Below are positions 43,295 to 52,132 of a DNA stretch of 64,000 nt, piece by piece. The translations under genes and the position numbers were made by a program. Every line of letters starts with the position of its first letter. The stretch's first letter is position 1. The notes below the pieces were generated by a model. It had not been told where the DNA came from. It made no database searches and saw only the letters and a program-made list of their open reading frames with translations. Origin of the DNA: an uncultured Sphingomonadaceae bacterium (lineage in GTDB: Bacteria > Pseudomonadota > Alphaproteobacteria > Sphingomonadales > Sphingomonadaceae); the NCBI GenBank assembly GCA_947488625.1, contig CANKZR010000001.1:186001-250000 (forward strand), written 5' to 3'.

Positions 43295-44440
43295 TCAGTC
43301 CTTTTGATTTTCCAGCCATTCGACCAGCGCGGCAAGACATTCGCGGGCAAGGAGCTTGCAGCGCTCCGGGCTCCAGCCCTGCTCGGCATCAGGCCAATCG
43401 TCATTATCCTTGAACGGCATCTCCAGCGTCATTGCGGTCGCGCCGTAACGCTCCGCCACCTGGTTGGTGCTGATCGCCAGGTTGGCCTTGCCCGGAGGTG
43501 ACTTGGGATACCCCTTGGCGGTTTGAAAATCGGGGGTGCGACGTTCGAGGATGCGCTGGTAGCGGTACATGCTTTCGCCCTGCTCGTCAGTCCACGATGG
43601 GATACCTTCGAACCCTGCGAGGAAGACAGCGGCAATGGCTTCGTCTCCGTGCACGTCCATCGCGAAATCGACGCCGCTCTCGTCCATCGCATTGCGGATC
43701 GCGAGCACCTCAGGCGACCTTTCCGCGCTCGGCTCTGCCCACTCGCGGTTGAGGTTCACGCCATCCGCGTTGGTGCGCAGGTGTCCTCGGAAAGAGCCGT
43801 CGGGATTACAATTGGGGACTACGTGCAGGCGGCATTTCCGGCGCAATACGCGGCCCACCACGTCCGTAGGATCGGTCAGCACTTCCAGCGCGCCTTCCAT
43901 CCACCATTCGGCCATGCTTTCGCCCGGGTGCTGGCGGGCGTAGAACCACACCTGCGTTTCGCCTTCGCCCATTTCCAGGCAATCGAGCGTTCGCCCGTCC
44001 AGCGTTTCGCCAAGACGGCGATAGTCCACGCCCTCGCTGGCAGCGGCAGCGGCCACAAGGTCGTTGTGCCGTTCCATTGAATAGGGCGCGAAATAGGCGA
44101 ACCAGACGATGTCGGATTCTGGGGTATGGCGGATCGTCAGCGTGCCGTTTCCGGCGCTCTTGTCATAGCTGCTTTGTGCGCGACCCCAATACTGGCGGTC
44201 TTCGGATACGCAGGCGTTGTAGCCGGGCCAGCCCTCGGGATAGGCACTGCCTGCCAGTTGGTCGATCTTGAGCACCAGCTCCCGGCCCGCCGCGCCCGAC
44301 ACCCGGAAATGAAACCACTGGGCAAATTCGCTGTTGCGGTCGTTGGGAATGCGAAGATGCGCCGTCGCTCCGTCGATCGAAACGACTTCGATGTTGCCGC
44401 TATCGAAGGCGGCGTCGATCTTGATATCTGATGTAATCAT
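43295..44440 (-). CDS. M14 family zinc carboxypeptidase
   Basis: A 381-residue carboxypeptidase of the cytosolic M14-type (AGBL/DUF2817 related). Zinc ligands: His and Glu in [13 protein letters not shown] (about residues 168-180), a third His in AMDVHGDEA (about residue 260), with the substrate-binding [25 protein letters not shown] (about 210-235) and a catalytic Glu in [11 protein letters not shown]. The N-terminal 110 residues form a beta-sandwich domain, as in bacterial M14-D members. No signal peptide. Expected role is removal of C-terminal residues from peptides or peptidoglycan fragments. It overlaps the DUF4136 lipoprotein gene by 4 bp. Confidence 0.88.
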   Translation of the reverse strand: MITSDIKIDAAFDSGNIEVVSIDGATAHLRIPNDRNSEFAQWFHFRVSGAAGRELVLKIDQLAGSAYPEGWPGYNACVSEDRQYWGRAQSSYDKSAGNGTLTIRHTPESDIVWFAYFAPYSMERHNDLVAAAAASEGVDYRRLGETLDGRTLDCLEMGEGETQVWFYARQHPGESMAEWWMEGALEVLTDPTDVVGRVLRRKCRLHVVPNCNPDGSFRGHLRTNADGVNLNREWAEPSAERSPEVLAIRNAMDESGVDFAMDVHGDEAIAAVFLAGFEGIPSWTDEQGESMYRYQRILERRTPDFQTAKGYPKSPPGKANLAISTNQVAERYGATAMTLEMPFKDNDDWPDAEQGWSPERCKLLARECLAALVEWLENQKD

Positions 44441-45030
44441 TCTACCGAGATAGTCTCACCAGACGTTCCCGGAAAGTCCGAAAACAGCGCATCTGCCAGA
44501 CGCGGCGCTGCAGCAGCGTCTGCGGCGTAATCGCTGTTGGCGGTGGCCGTCATGCTGGCGCGGCCTTCCCACAGGTTTTCATCGCCGTCCGCTGCACGAA
44601 TGCTTACGGCAATTTCGCGCGCGATCCGCTCCGACGGCTGTCCGCCAAGGTTGAGACCGATGCCAAGGCCCACGCCCGAACCATAGGTGCCGGTGGAACC
44701 GCCCACGCCCACGTTCACCGGGCCGCGGCGGTTACGTTCGTCCAGCACGTATTGATCGATCGCCAGTTGCGCGGTTTGCGATCCGTTCACGGCCACCACG
44801 CGGTAGCCCAGCTCCTCCAGTTCCAGCCGCACCGCTTCGCGGTACAGGTCGAATGCGATGCTGTCGGCATCCAGCCCGGCGGCAGGTACGATCTGGATCG
44901 TGCCCTGGCCAAGGAAAGCGGGCGCATCGCCGACAAAGCGCGTGACATCGACAGGTGAAACATAGGCGGGTGTGGCGCAGGCTGGAAGCAGCAGGCTGGC
45001 CGCCAGAAGCGAAAGAGCGTGTTTTTTCAT
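44437..45030 (-). CDS. DUF4136-type lipoprotein
   Basis: A 197-residue predicted lipoprotein. The signal sequence ends with the lipobox LLPACAT (Cys at about residue 18). The mature part resembles DUF4136, with [32 protein letters not shown] and a repetitive Gly-rich patch [24 protein letters not shown]. Likely outer-membrane or periplasmic; function unknown. It overlaps the carboxypeptidase gene by 4 bp (GTGA/ATGA type) and is divergent from galE. Confidence 0.82.
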   Translation of the reverse strand: MKKHALSLLAASLLLPACATPAYVSPVDVTRFVGDAPAFLGQGTIQIVPAAGLDADSIAFDLYREAVRLELEELGYRVVAVNGSQTAQLAIDQYVLDERNRRGPVNVGVGGSTGTYGSGVGLGIGLNLGGQPSERIAREIAVSIRAADGDENLWEGRASMTATANSDYAADAAAAPRLADALFSDFPGTSGETISVE

Positions 45031-45119
45031 GACTTACCAACGCAAGAAGGGTGGGAAAGGTGCCCAGCAGGCAGTTTGGCGTAATGGCCGCTTTACCAAT
45101 CAATGCTAACCGCAGGCGA

Positions 45120-46127
45120 ATGGAAGACAAGTGTCCCGTACTCGTGACAGGCGGTGCCGGCTATATCGGCAGCCACGCCGTGCTGGCTCTGCGCGATGCA
45201 GGCTGGCCGGTTGCGGTGATCGACAATCTCGTTACGGGCTTTCGCTTTGCCGTGCCTGAAGACATTGCATTCTACGAAGGCGATATCGCCGATCAGGCGT
45301 TGCTGACGCGCATTATCGCGGAACAGAAGATCGGCGCGGTCATGCATTTTGCAGGTTCGGTCGTGGTGCCGGAAAGCGTCGAGAACCCGCTCGAATATTA
45401 CCACAACAACACCGCGAAGAGCCGCGACCTGATTGAAGCGGTAGTGAAGGCTGGCGTGCGCCACATGATCTTTTCCTCCACGGCGGCGACCTACGGAACT
45501 CCAGACGTATCTCCGGTAAGCGAGGACACCCCGCGACACCCGATCAATCCTTATGGCTGGTCGAAGCTGATGACCGAGCAGATGCTGGCAGACACGGCGG
45601 CGGCGCATGATCTGAACTATTGCACCCTGCGTTATTTCAACGTCGCGGGCAGCGATCCGCAGGGCCGTAGCGGCCAGTCGACGGCCGGGGCAACCCATCT
45701 GATCAAGGTCGCGGTGGAGGCAGCACTGGGCAAGCGCGATAGCGTGGGCATCTTCGGCACCGATTACGATACGCCCGATGGCACCGGCGTACGCGATTAC
45801 ATTCATGTGAGCGATCTGGCGGCGGCGCATGTGCTGGCACTGGAGGCGCTGATCGCACAGCCTGATCGATCATTGACTATGAACTGCGGCTATGGCCGGG
45901 GCTTCTCGGTGATGGAGGTGCTGGACGCGGTTGACCGGGTAACGAACCGCAAGATCACCCGCGTCAAGGCACCGCGCCGCGCGGGCGATCCCGATTCGCT
46001 GATTTCCGATCCATCGCGTATCAAGACGACCTTGCCCTGGCAGCCGCAACACGCCGATCTGGACGCAATTGTTGCCCATGCTCTTGCATGGGAGCGGAAA
46101 CTGGGCGAGATGAGCGGCAATACTTGA
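45120..46127 (+). CDS. galE: UDP-glucose 4-epimerase
   Basis: A 335-residue extended SDR that interconverts UDP-glucose and UDP-galactose with tightly bound NAD. TGGAGYIGSHAVLAL (about residues 9-23), VMHFAGSVVVPESVENPLEYY, the Ser/Tyr catalytic region FSSTAATYG and YGWSKLM (Tyr-Lys), and RYFNVAGSDPQGRSG are all present. It begins at ATG 45120 (MEDKCPVLVTGG); upstream starts give a longer N-terminus unlike the family. A terminator hairpin at 46168-46205 follows. UDP-galactose would supply exopolysaccharide or lipopolysaccharide. Confidence 0.95.
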   Translation: MEDKCPVLVTGGAGYIGSHAVLALRDAGWPVAVIDNLVTGFRFAVPEDIAFYEGDIADQALLTRIIAEQKIGAVMHFAGSVVVPESVENPLEYYHNNTAKSRDLIEAVVKAGVRHMIFSSTAATYGTPDVSPVSEDTPRHPINPYGWSKLMTEQMLADTAAAHDLNYCTLRYFNVAGSDPQGRSGQSTAGATHLIKVAVEAALGKRDSVGIFGTDYDTPDGTGVRDYIHVSDLAAAHVLALEALIAQPDRSLTMNCGYGRGFSVMEVLDAVDRVTNRKITRVKAPRRAGDPDSLISDPSRIKTTLPWQPQHADLDAIVAHALAWERKLGEMSGNT

Positions 46128-46167
46128 CTTTGGCACAGGCCGCACGTAATCGCGCGCCTTGAAATTC

Positions 46168-46205
46168 CGGCATCGGAGACCATCTCCGGTGCCGATTATT
46201 TTTCG
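46168..46205 (+). terminator. Intrinsic terminator after galE
   Basis: An 11-bp hairpin (CGGCATCGGAG / CTCCGGTGCCG, one G-T pair, 5-nt loop) is followed by ATTATTTTT. It separates galE from rpmJ, whose ATG is 12 bp beyond; it could also shape the leader of the rpmJ message. Confidence 0.65.
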
Positions 46206-46216
46206 GGAAAAGAACC

Positions 46217-46342
46217 ATGAAGATCCGCAACAGCCTCAAGTCGCTGAAGAACCGCCATCGCGATTGCCGCGTGATTCGCCGTCGCGGTCGCACCTATGTG
46301 ATTAACAAGACCAACCGTCGCTTTAAGGCCCGCCAGGGTTGA
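46217..46342 (+). CDS. rpmJ: 50S ribosomal protein L36, type B
   Basis: A 41-residue ribosomal protein: [20 protein letters not shown] at the N-terminus and [13 protein letters not shown] at the end. It lacks the CxxC zinc ribbon of the classical L36, retaining a single Cys at residue 17, so it is the zinc-independent alphaproteobacterial type. Situated between two terminators, thus probably monocistronic, in front of a HAD phosphatase gene. GGGAAAAGAACC leads the ATG. Confidence 0.95.
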   Translation: MKIRNSLKSLKNRHRDCRVIRRRGRTYVINKTNRRFKARQG

Positions 46343-46380
46343 TATAGCGCCGTGTCGCAAACCTGCGACACCGGTCTTTT

Positions 46381-46412
46381 GCAAAGCCCCCGCCACCACG
46401 GGGGCTTTTTGC
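46381..46412 (+). terminator. Intrinsic terminator after rpmJ
   Basis: AAAGCCCCC and GGGGGCTTT form a 9-bp stem with an 8-nt loop followed by TTTTTGC. It ends the rpmJ message just before the HAD gene start, whose ATG is inside the distal end of this element. Confidence 0.8.
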
Positions 46413-47036
46413 ATGCCTGACGTGCGCGACAATCCGACTGCTGTAGTGTTCGATATCGGGCGGGTCATTATCCAGTGGCAGCTGCGCTACCTTTTCGAGA
46501 AGCTGATAGAGGACCGGGCCGAGCTCGACTGGTTTCTGGCCAATGTGGTGACCGAACAATGGCATCACCAGCACGATGAAGGCAGGCCGCTGTCCGAGAT
46601 GGTGCCCGAGCGGATTGCCGAATATCCCGATCACGCGGACCTGATTCGCGCCTATGCCACCCGCTTCGCGGAAACCTATCCGGAGCATGTACCCGGCACG
46701 CTGGACATCATCGCCCGGCTCAAGACGCACGGCGTGCCGTTGTTCGGCCTGTCCAACTTCGGTGCCGATTTCTGGGACGAGTTTTATACAGGTCAGCCCG
46801 TATTCGACGGGTTCGGGGACATTGTCGTGTCCGGCCACGAGAAAATCGCTAAGCCTGATCCTGCGATCTATGCCATTGCGGAGGCCCGTTTCGGCCTGCC
46901 GCCGGAGCAACTGCTGTTTATTGATGACAAGGCAGAGAACATAGAGGCCGCCATCGCGCGCGGATGGCACGGCCACGTATTTACTGATGCGGCGAATCTG
47001 GAAGCGGACCTGCGTACCCGCGGTTTGCTGACCTGA
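46413..47036 (+). CDS. HAD-IA family phosphatase (YihX-like)
   Basis: A 207-residue haloacid dehalogenase-type hydrolase. Motif I is VVFDIGRVIIQW (Asp nucleophile at about residue 12, with Gly in place of the second Asp, as in YihX-type), motif II FGLSNFG, motif III KIAKPDPAIY and motif IV FIDDKAENIEAA. Cap residues 20-95 are helical. YihX-type members release phosphate from alpha-glucose-1-phosphate; substrate is a guess. The nearest ribosome-binding site is weak, and the ATG is directly after the rpmJ terminator. Convergent with the CC_3452 gene. Confidence 0.88.
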   Translation: MPDVRDNPTAVVFDIGRVIIQWQLRYLFEKLIEDRAELDWFLANVVTEQWHHQHDEGRPLSEMVPERIAEYPDHADLIRAYATRFAETYPEHVPGTLDIIARLKTHGVPLFGLSNFGADFWDEFYTGQPVFDGFGDIVVSGHEKIAKPDPAIYAIAEARFGLPPEQLLFIDDKAENIEAAIARGWHGHVFTDAANLEADLRTRGLLT

Positions 47037-47049
47037 TATCCTGAACGAT

Positions 47050-47083
47050 AAAAAAGGCTCCGGCATGGGTATGCCGGAGCCTT
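47050..47083 (-). terminator. Intrinsic terminator of the convergent pair
   Basis: AAGGCTCCGGCAT and ATGCCGGAGCCTT form a 13-bp stem with a 4-nt loop. On the minus strand the stem is followed by a run of six T, so it mainly ends the CC_3452-family message and possibly the HAD transcript. A second GC hairpin (CCCACCC/GGGTGGG) lies at 47087-47110. Confidence 0.75.
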
Positions 47084-47130
47084 GCGCCCACCCGGATGGA
47101 GGAGGGTGGGTGGGGGGATAAACACCGCGA

Positions 47131-47442
47131 TCAGCCGTTGCAACGCGCCAGTTGTGTTTCGGACATTGGCGATCCACCGGCAGAGAATGCGGCGATCGGG
47201 CCAACCTCGCGCCGCAGTTCGCGGCATACGCGTAAGGCACGGTCTCGACTGCGCGGCGCCTTGCACAAGGTGCCTTCGCACTGGAACAGGACGCCGCCTG
47301 CAATTGCTTCGGCATCGCCTGTCGCCTCCACCAGTTCAGCGGTGAAGTACGGCGCAGTGTCGGTCGCCTGAAGCGTAGCAGGAACAAGCGCTGCCGACAT
47401 CGAGAGGACGGCGGATGCGACTAGAACGGAGGAGCGGGGCAC
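47131..47442 (-). CDS. CC_3452 family small exported protein
   Basis: A 103-residue protein with a predicted signal peptide (SSVLVASAVLSMSAALVPATLQA) and a mature part with several Cys (VLFQCEGTLCKAP, RVCRELRREVG, LARCNG). The layout YFTAELVE...GVLFQCEG.LC...CREL is the CC_3452 family, known in alphaproteobacteria, function unknown. The start is GTG at 47442 with GAAGAGG about 6 nt upstream; no ATG is closer, and the extension to 47499 lacks a signal and a ribosome-binding site. It is convergent with the HAD gene and divergent from HxlR. Confidence 0.83.
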   Translation of the reverse strand: MPRSSVLVASAVLSMSAALVPATLQATDTAPYFTAELVEATGDAEAIAGGVLFQCEGTLCKAPRSRDRALRVCRELRREVGPIAAFSAGGSPMSETQLARCNG

Positions 47443-47598
47443 AGATAACCTCTTCAATGAACAGTTATGAGTAGCAGTATGAAACCGGTTGTGAACCAAG
47501 ACCTAAATTCATAGGTTTCGTAACGCAACCTTCTTATGCAAATTTTTTTGGCTTTCCAGCGTTTGCCTGTAGAACATGGGCGGGAGACAGGAATTCGG

Positions 47599-48120
47599 AT
47601 GGGTATCAGAGAACCACTTCGTGAAATTGGCTGCGGCCTGCCGCATGCGCTTGAAGTGATGGGAGAACGCTGGTCGTTCCTGATCCTGCGTGCCGCTTTC
47701 AACGGCCTGTGTCATTTCGAAGAATTCTCAAGCGAACTGGGCATTGCCCGCAACATTCTCTCCAACCGTCTTGCCAATCTGGTGCAACACGGCGTGATGC
47801 AGCGCACACCTTGCGAGGCGGATCGTCGCAAGGTCGAGTACCGCCTGACGGAAAAAGGGCTGGGTCTGCTGCCTGCGATGCTGGCATTGCGCCAGTGGGG
47901 TGAACGCTATGCGGAGAACTTCACTTCGAACCTGGTCCTGGTGGATTGCCGTGATGGTCAGCCGGTCGCCCCGATCACGATTCGCGCACACGACGGCAGA
48001 GATCTCAGCTGGCACGAACTGGGCTGGCAAACGCCTGACAAGGTAGGCCAGCCCGTCGAACGGCACGATATCGCCTATGCCGAAGGTTCTGCGTTCGGCA
48101 ATCCGGCAGATCGCGCCTGA
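47599..48120 (+). CDS. HxlR-family transcriptional regulator
   Basis: A 173-residue winged-helix regulator of the HxlR type. The DNA-binding domain is CGLPHALEVMGERWSFLILRAAFNG (about residues 12-36) with the recognition-helix region LGIARNILSNRLANLVQHGVMQR (about residues 47-69), EADRRKVEYRLTEKG wing and a C-terminal extension of about 70 residues, longer than in small HxlR. The Cys near residue 12 could sense redox or electrophiles. The ATG at 47599 has AGGA at 7 nt; the longer frame from 47536 has no such site. Targets are unknown. Confidence 0.87.
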   Translation: MGIREPLREIGCGLPHALEVMGERWSFLILRAAFNGLCHFEEFSSELGIARNILSNRLANLVQHGVMQRTPCEADRRKVEYRLTEKGLGLLPAMLALRQWGERYAENFTSNLVLVDCRDGQPVAPITIRAHDGRDLSWHELGWQTPDKVGQPVERHDIAYAEGSAFGNPADRA

Positions 48121-48155
48121 GCAGTCCGCCGAAAACGCCGGATGGTCGCTATATT

Positions 48156-48443
48156 GTGGTTCGCGGCCGCCTCTGGCGGGCTAGCAATCCGGCCCTTCCC
48201 GAGAATAAGCGTCAGCAGCTGGTCGATGACTTGATGGATGCGCGTCGCGCAGTGCGCGATGCGAAGGGCGATCCGTCGAAGCTCAAGCAGGCGCGTGCGC
48301 GCGTGAATGAAGCCAAGGTGGCGCTGGGGGAGCGGGGGGCCGTATGGTGGGATGATGGCGCACCCGATTACAATCGTCACATGGCGAAAAACACGCCCTA
48401 TGCCCAGTGGTGGAATGGCCAGCAGCACGAAGACGATATCTAG
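48156..48443 (+). CDS. Conserved small hypothetical protein
   Basis: A 95-residue hydrophilic protein. Conserved-looking parts are VVRGRLWRASNPALPE (residues 1-16), a charged helix VDDLMDARRAVRDAKGD and a tryptophan-rich end GAVWWDDGAPDYNRHMAKNTPYAQWW. Small proteins of this type occur widely in alphaproteobacteria without a known role. The start is GTG at 48156 with GGATGG upstream; the in-frame codons preceding it (reading PDGRYI) look coding by resemblance to homologues I recall, so the true start may lie further upstream inside the HxlR gene end. Confidence 0.72.
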   Translation: MVRGRLWRASNPALPENKRQQLVDDLMDARRAVRDAKGDPSKLKQARARVNEAKVALGERGAVWWDDGAPDYNRHMAKNTPYAQWWNGQQHEDDI

Positions 48444-48498
48444 ACCCCGCGCCCGCTGATTTCCGATCAGCTTTGAGCGGTAGGCGCGTTATCGCAGG

Positions 48499-49008
48499 TC
48501 AATCGCTCTTGGTTTGCGTGCCGTCCCCGCCTTCTTCATCGCCGTTCAGACTGGTGGAATCCCACTTCGCCGTGAAGGGTCCACTGGCGATCAGCAACAA
48601 CAGCACGATACCAGCCATGATCGCCGCCAGCCAGACTTCGCCCATACCGCAGGAAAGACCGATCGCACCCGCTGTCCAGATGGCTGCGGCAGAACCGGCA
48701 CCTTGGACGAAATTGCCTTGCCGGAACATGGCGCCTGCGCCCAAAAAGCCAATGCCGGTTATCACGCCCTCGATCACCCGGGTGGGGTCTATCCGCGATT
48801 GCGGATCGGCGGTCGAATGCAGCAGTTCCATCGAAGCCATGATGAGACCGCATGCCCCCACGGCGATGATGACGAAGGGTCGAAAGTCGATCGGCTTCTT
48901 GCGAAGGAATCGCTCAAGCCCGATCAGGAATGGAAGGAAGGCGGCTGCACCCAGTCGCACCACGACCTGCATCCAGGTAACGGTATCGGGGCCGGAAAAC
49001 TCTGTCAT
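48499..49008 (-). CDS. MgtC/SapB family membrane protein
   Basis: A 169-residue membrane protein of the MgtC/SapB (YhiD-like) family with about four transmembrane helices. Visible are RLGAAAFLPFLIGLERFLRKK (about residues 16-36), ACGLIMAS, a conserved RVIEGVITGIGFLGAGAMFRQG (about residues 77-98) and IWTAGAIGLSCGMGEVW. Such proteins modulate the F-type ATPase or magnesium homeostasis in some bacteria; here only the family is certain. It lies 46 bp downstream of mntP and may share its transcript. Confidence 0.9.
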   Translation of the reverse strand: MTEFSGPDTVTWMQVVVRLGAAAFLPFLIGLERFLRKKPIDFRPFVIIAVGACGLIMASMELLHSTADPQSRIDPTRVIEGVITGIGFLGAGAMFRQGNFVQGAGSAAAIWTAGAIGLSCGMGEVWLAAIMAGIVLLLLIASGPFTAKWDSTSLNGDEEGGDGTQTKSD

Positions 49009-49054
49009 TACCTTTCAATGAGCACGATCAACGAAGGTTTCACTCTAGGTTGCC

Positions 49055-49618
49055 TCACAGCCAGCCGGTATGTTGAGCAAGTATTCTCACGCCCAACCCG
49101 ATCAGTACGATTCCGCCGAACACTTCGGCCTTTTTGCCCAGTGCAGGGCCGATTCGGGCTGCGAACCAATAGGCCGGAGCGCACAACAGCAGCGTCGCAC
49201 CCCCGATCACTACGCAGGAATGCAAGACTGGCAAGTCGAACAAGTCGAGCGTCAGCCCCGCTGCGGCTGCATCTATCGAAGTGGCAACGGCGGCAATGAA
49301 AAGGGCAAGGAGGCGTGTCCGCGCCGCTCTCTCCGGCTCCCCACCTATCGATCCTTCTTCCAGTCCTTCGCGCAGCATGCGATAGCCGAGAAAGGCGAGA
49401 AGTAGAAACGCGATCCAGTGGTCTACTGCTTCCAGCCATCCGATTAAGACCGTGCCCAAAGCCCAGCCGACGATCGGCATCACGCCTTGTGCCACGCCGA
49501 ATGCCGCGCCCGTTTCCAGCGCGCGCCAGGCAGAATGCGGGCCTGCGGCCCCGCGCACCAGCGCCACGGCGAAGGCGTCCATTGCAAGTGCAAGGGCAAG
49601 AATGAGAACCGCGATCAT
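49055..49618 (-). CDS. mntP: Manganese efflux pump MntP
   Basis: A 187-residue six-helix membrane protein. The MntP pattern LALALAMDAFAVALVRGA (about residues 7-24), IAFLLLAFLGYRMLREG and VATSIDAAAAGL (repeat, about residue 113) shows the internal two-fold repeat with conserved Asp residues in MDAF and SIDA. It exports manganese to prevent toxicity. No yybP-ykoY-like riboswitch space exists: only 46 bp separate it from the ComM gene upstream, so it is probably driven by the comM transcript. Confidence 0.9.
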   Translation of the reverse strand: MIAVLILALALAMDAFAVALVRGAAGPHSAWRALETGAAFGVAQGVMPIVGWALGTVLIGWLEAVDHWIAFLLLAFLGYRMLREGLEEGSIGGEPERAARTRLLALFIAAVATSIDAAAAGLTLDLFDLPVLHSCVVIGGATLLLCAPAYWFAARIGPALGKKAEVFGGIVLIGLGVRILAQHTGWL

Positions 49619-49664
49619 GCGCCCGCGACTGGCAGGTTTGACGCCGGAGGCAAGAGCGAATTGC

Positions 49665-51161
49665 TCAGGCCCGCGGGGCCTGCCGCCGGTAACTTAGCGC
49701 CTCTGCCACATGGATACGCCCCACCTCTGGTGCACCTGCCAGATCGGCAATGGTGCGCGCCACGCGCAGCATGCGGGTATAGGCCCGCGCGGACAGGTGC
49801 ATCTTTTCGGCTGCTTGCATTAGCAGCGTCCGGCCTGCTTCGTCGGGCGTTGCGTGTCCCTCCAGCGCATCGCCATCGAGTTCCGCGTTCGACCGAATGC
49901 CTCGCGCGACCTGCAACTTTCTCGCCGCTGCCACTCGCATGGCCACTTCCGCGCTGCCTTCGGCAGGTGGGGGGAGCGCAAGGTCCGCTGCGCTGACGGG
50001 GTCTACTTCGACATGCAGATCGATTCGGTCGAGCATGGGGCCGGAAACCTTGGACTGATAATCGATTGCGCACTTTGGCGCACGGCTGCAAGCCAGCGCC
50101 GGATCGCCCAGGTGCCCGCAGCGGCACGGGTTCATCGCGGCGATCAACTGCACGCGCGCGGGGAAGGCGACGTGGGCGTTGGCCCTGGCCACATCGACCT
50201 TGCCCGTTTCCAGCGGCTGGCGCAGCGAATCGAGTACGGCGCGCTGGAATTCGGGCAGTTCGTCTAGGAACAACACGCCCAGGTGCGCCAGGCTTACCTC
50301 GCCCGGTCGCACGCGCAGGCCGCCGCCAGTCAGCGCCGCCATGCTGGCCGAATGGTGCGGCGCTCGGAACGGGCGGGTGCGGCTGATCCGCCCGCCTTCC
50401 AGCAGGCCCGCCACCGATTGCACCATGCTGACTTCCAGCGCCTCTGCCGGGGAGAGCGGCGGAAGGATGCCCGGCAGGCAACTGGCGAGCAGGCTTTTGC
50501 CGGCACCCGGCGGGCCATTCATCAGCAGGTTATGGCCACCGGCCGCGGCGATTTCCAGCGCGCGTTTGGCGGTTTCCTGCCCCTTTACCCGCTTGAGATC
50601 AGGGCCGTGATTGTCTTCCGCCACTTCGCCCGGCTGTGGTTCGGACAGCTCCGTCTTGCCAGAAAGATGCGCCAGCAGGTCCACCAGATTGGGAGCGGCG
50701 CACACGCGCACGCCGCTGGCCCAGCGCGCCTCCGGCCCCTGCGTGGCAGGGCAGACCAGGCCAAGATCGTTCTCGCTGGCGTGCAGGGCTGCCAGCAGCA
50801 CGCCGGGCGAAGCGACGATGCGCCCGTCCAGCGCCAGCTCGCCCACGGCCAGCCACTCGCTGAGTTCTTCTGCATCCACCACGCCCATAGCGCCCAGCAG
50901 TGCAAGCGCGATCGGCAGGTCGTAATGGCTGCCTTCCTTGGGCAGATCGGCTGGTGAAAGATTGATGGTGATGCGCTTGGGCGGAAGCGATAGGCCCATG
51001 GCGGCCAGCGCGGATTGCACCCGTTCCCGGCTTTCGGCCACGGCCTTGTCTGCAAGACCGACAACGGTGAAGCGTGGCATTCCGGCAGCAAGCTGGCACT
51101 GCACCTCTACCTTGCGCGCCTCAAGCCCGAGATAGGCAACCGTCTGAACCAATGCGACCAA
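49665..51161 (-). CDS. comM: YifB family Mg-chelatase-like AAA ATPase (ComM)
   Basis: A 498-residue protein with an N-terminal fold (VALVQTVAYLGLEARKVEVQC), the family motif INLSPADLPKEGSHYDLPIALALLGA (about residues 65-90), Walker A MNGPPGAGKSLLA (about residues 212-224), Walker B GVLFLDELPEF and a C-terminal C-rich segment NPCRCGHLGD. ComM/YifB is a branch-migration helicase supporting natural transformation. The start is TTG at 51161 with GGGGGT at 7 nt; no ATG fits, and the longer frame from 51329 lacks family similarity. Confidence 0.92.
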   Translation of the reverse strand: MVALVQTVAYLGLEARKVEVQCQLAAGMPRFTVVGLADKAVAESRERVQSALAAMGLSLPPKRITINLSPADLPKEGSHYDLPIALALLGAMGVVDAEELSEWLAVGELALDGRIVASPGVLLAALHASENDLGLVCPATQGPEARWASGVRVCAAPNLVDLLAHLSGKTELSEPQPGEVAEDNHGPDLKRVKGQETAKRALEIAAAGGHNLLMNGPPGAGKSLLASCLPGILPPLSPAEALEVSMVQSVAGLLEGGRISRTRPFRAPHHSASMAALTGGGLRVRPGEVSLAHLGVLFLDELPEFQRAVLDSLRQPLETGKVDVARANAHVAFPARVQLIAAMNPCRCGHLGDPALACSRAPKCAIDYQSKVSGPMLDRIDLHVEVDPVSAADLALPPPAEGSAEVAMRVAAARKLQVARGIRSNAELDGDALEGHATPDEAGRTLLMQAAEKMHLSARAYTRMLRVARTIADLAGAPEVGRIHVAEALSYRRQAPRA

Positions 51162-51300
51162 TTGAAAACCCCCATTTTTGCAACGTGATAACGCGTAGTG
51201 ACCCCATGTCGAGAGCATTTGTCGCGGGCGCCTACCGTTAACCCGATAGCAACCTCTTCCATTGGCAAAGCGGCAGGTTCGCGCAGGCATAACATGCCCG

Positions 51301-52062
51301 ATGAAACGCACATCCGTCGTCCTCGCCATACTTGCTGCATTCGCCGCAACGCCCGTAGCTGCGCAGGCTGTTACCGTGGTGGAGGAATGGGTGGAGGTGG
51401 AGACAACAGCCTCCCGCTATGTCTCTCCCCTGCAACAGCAGGCGGAGCAGGCGGCCATTGCTGCCTATGGCCCATTCCGTGTAATCGACAATTCTACGGC
51501 GGCGCTGGTCGGCGTTACCGATGCGGCATCGCCCGCCCAATTCGCGGCCATGCTGGCGGCGTTTCCCGCCGTTGATACGTTGGAATTCGTCGAAGCACCC
51601 GGCACCCACGACGATCGCGCCAATCTGGCACTGGGCCGGATGATCCGCGAGCGCGGTATTGCGACACACGCTGACGAAGGCGGCTCGGTCCGTTCAGGCG
51701 CGGTGGAATTGTTTATCGCAGGGACTAACCGACAGATCGCACCCGGCAGCCAGTTTGCCGTCCACGGCTGGCTGGACGACTGGGGCCGGGGCGCGGAAGA
51801 CTATCCGTCCGACGCCCCCGAACATCGTCGCTATCTCGATTATTATGTCGAGATGGGGATGAACGAATCGCAAGCCCGCGATTTTTATGCCATGACCAAT
51901 TCAGTCCCGTTTGAAGATGCCTTGTGGCTAACCGGCCGCGAAATGCGTGAATGGGTTGGTCCGGTGTCACAGGAGGTTCCACGAGGGGCGTCAGTGACGA
52001 AAGCGAAGCAAGAGCCGGTTCGGACGCTTGCATATCTTGACTTTGAGCCAGTCCTTCAGTAA
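51301..52062 (+). CDS. COG3904-like periplasmic protein (ClpP/crotonase fold)
   Basis: A 253-residue exported protein. A signal peptide is evident (SVVLAILAAFAATPVAAQA), then about 40 variable residues, and a domain matching COG3904-type periplasmic proteins: DDRANLALGRMIRERGIATHA (about residues 102-122), SGAVELFIAGTNRQIAPGSQFAVHGW (about 130-155), RRYLDYYVEMGMNESQARDFYAMT and a final WLTGREMREW. This fold resembles ClpP/crotonase serine proteases; the Ser in RSGAVEL could be a nucleophile, but catalysis is unproven. It is divergent from comM across about 140 bp. Confidence 0.72.
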   Translation: MKRTSVVLAILAAFAATPVAAQAVTVVEEWVEVETTASRYVSPLQQQAEQAAIAAYGPFRVIDNSTAALVGVTDAASPAQFAAMLAAFPAVDTLEFVEAPGTHDDRANLALGRMIRERGIATHADEGGSVRSGAVELFIAGTNRQIAPGSQFAVHGWLDDWGRGAEDYPSDAPEHRRYLDYYVEMGMNESQARDFYAMTNSVPFEDALWLTGREMREWVGPVSQEVPRGASVTKAKQEPVRTLAYLDFEPVLQ

Positions 52063-52079
52063 TCGCGCGCTCCATGTGA

Positions 52080-52106
52080 GGCCGCCTTTCGCTTGGCGGC
52101 CCTTTT
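52080..52106 (+). terminator. Intrinsic terminator before rpmH
   Basis: GGCCGCC and GGCGGCC form a 7-bp perfect stem around an 8-nt loop, followed by CTTTTT. It lies 18 bp after the periplasmic protein gene and 27 bp before the rpmH ATG. Confidence 0.75.
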
Positions 52107-52132
52107 TAATTCTGATTTTGAAGGTTTGAACC

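Noticed and set aside
49619-49664. Manganese riboswitch upstream of mntP
   Set aside because: Only 46 bp separate mntP from comM, too little for a yybP-ykoY element, and no matching stem was seen.
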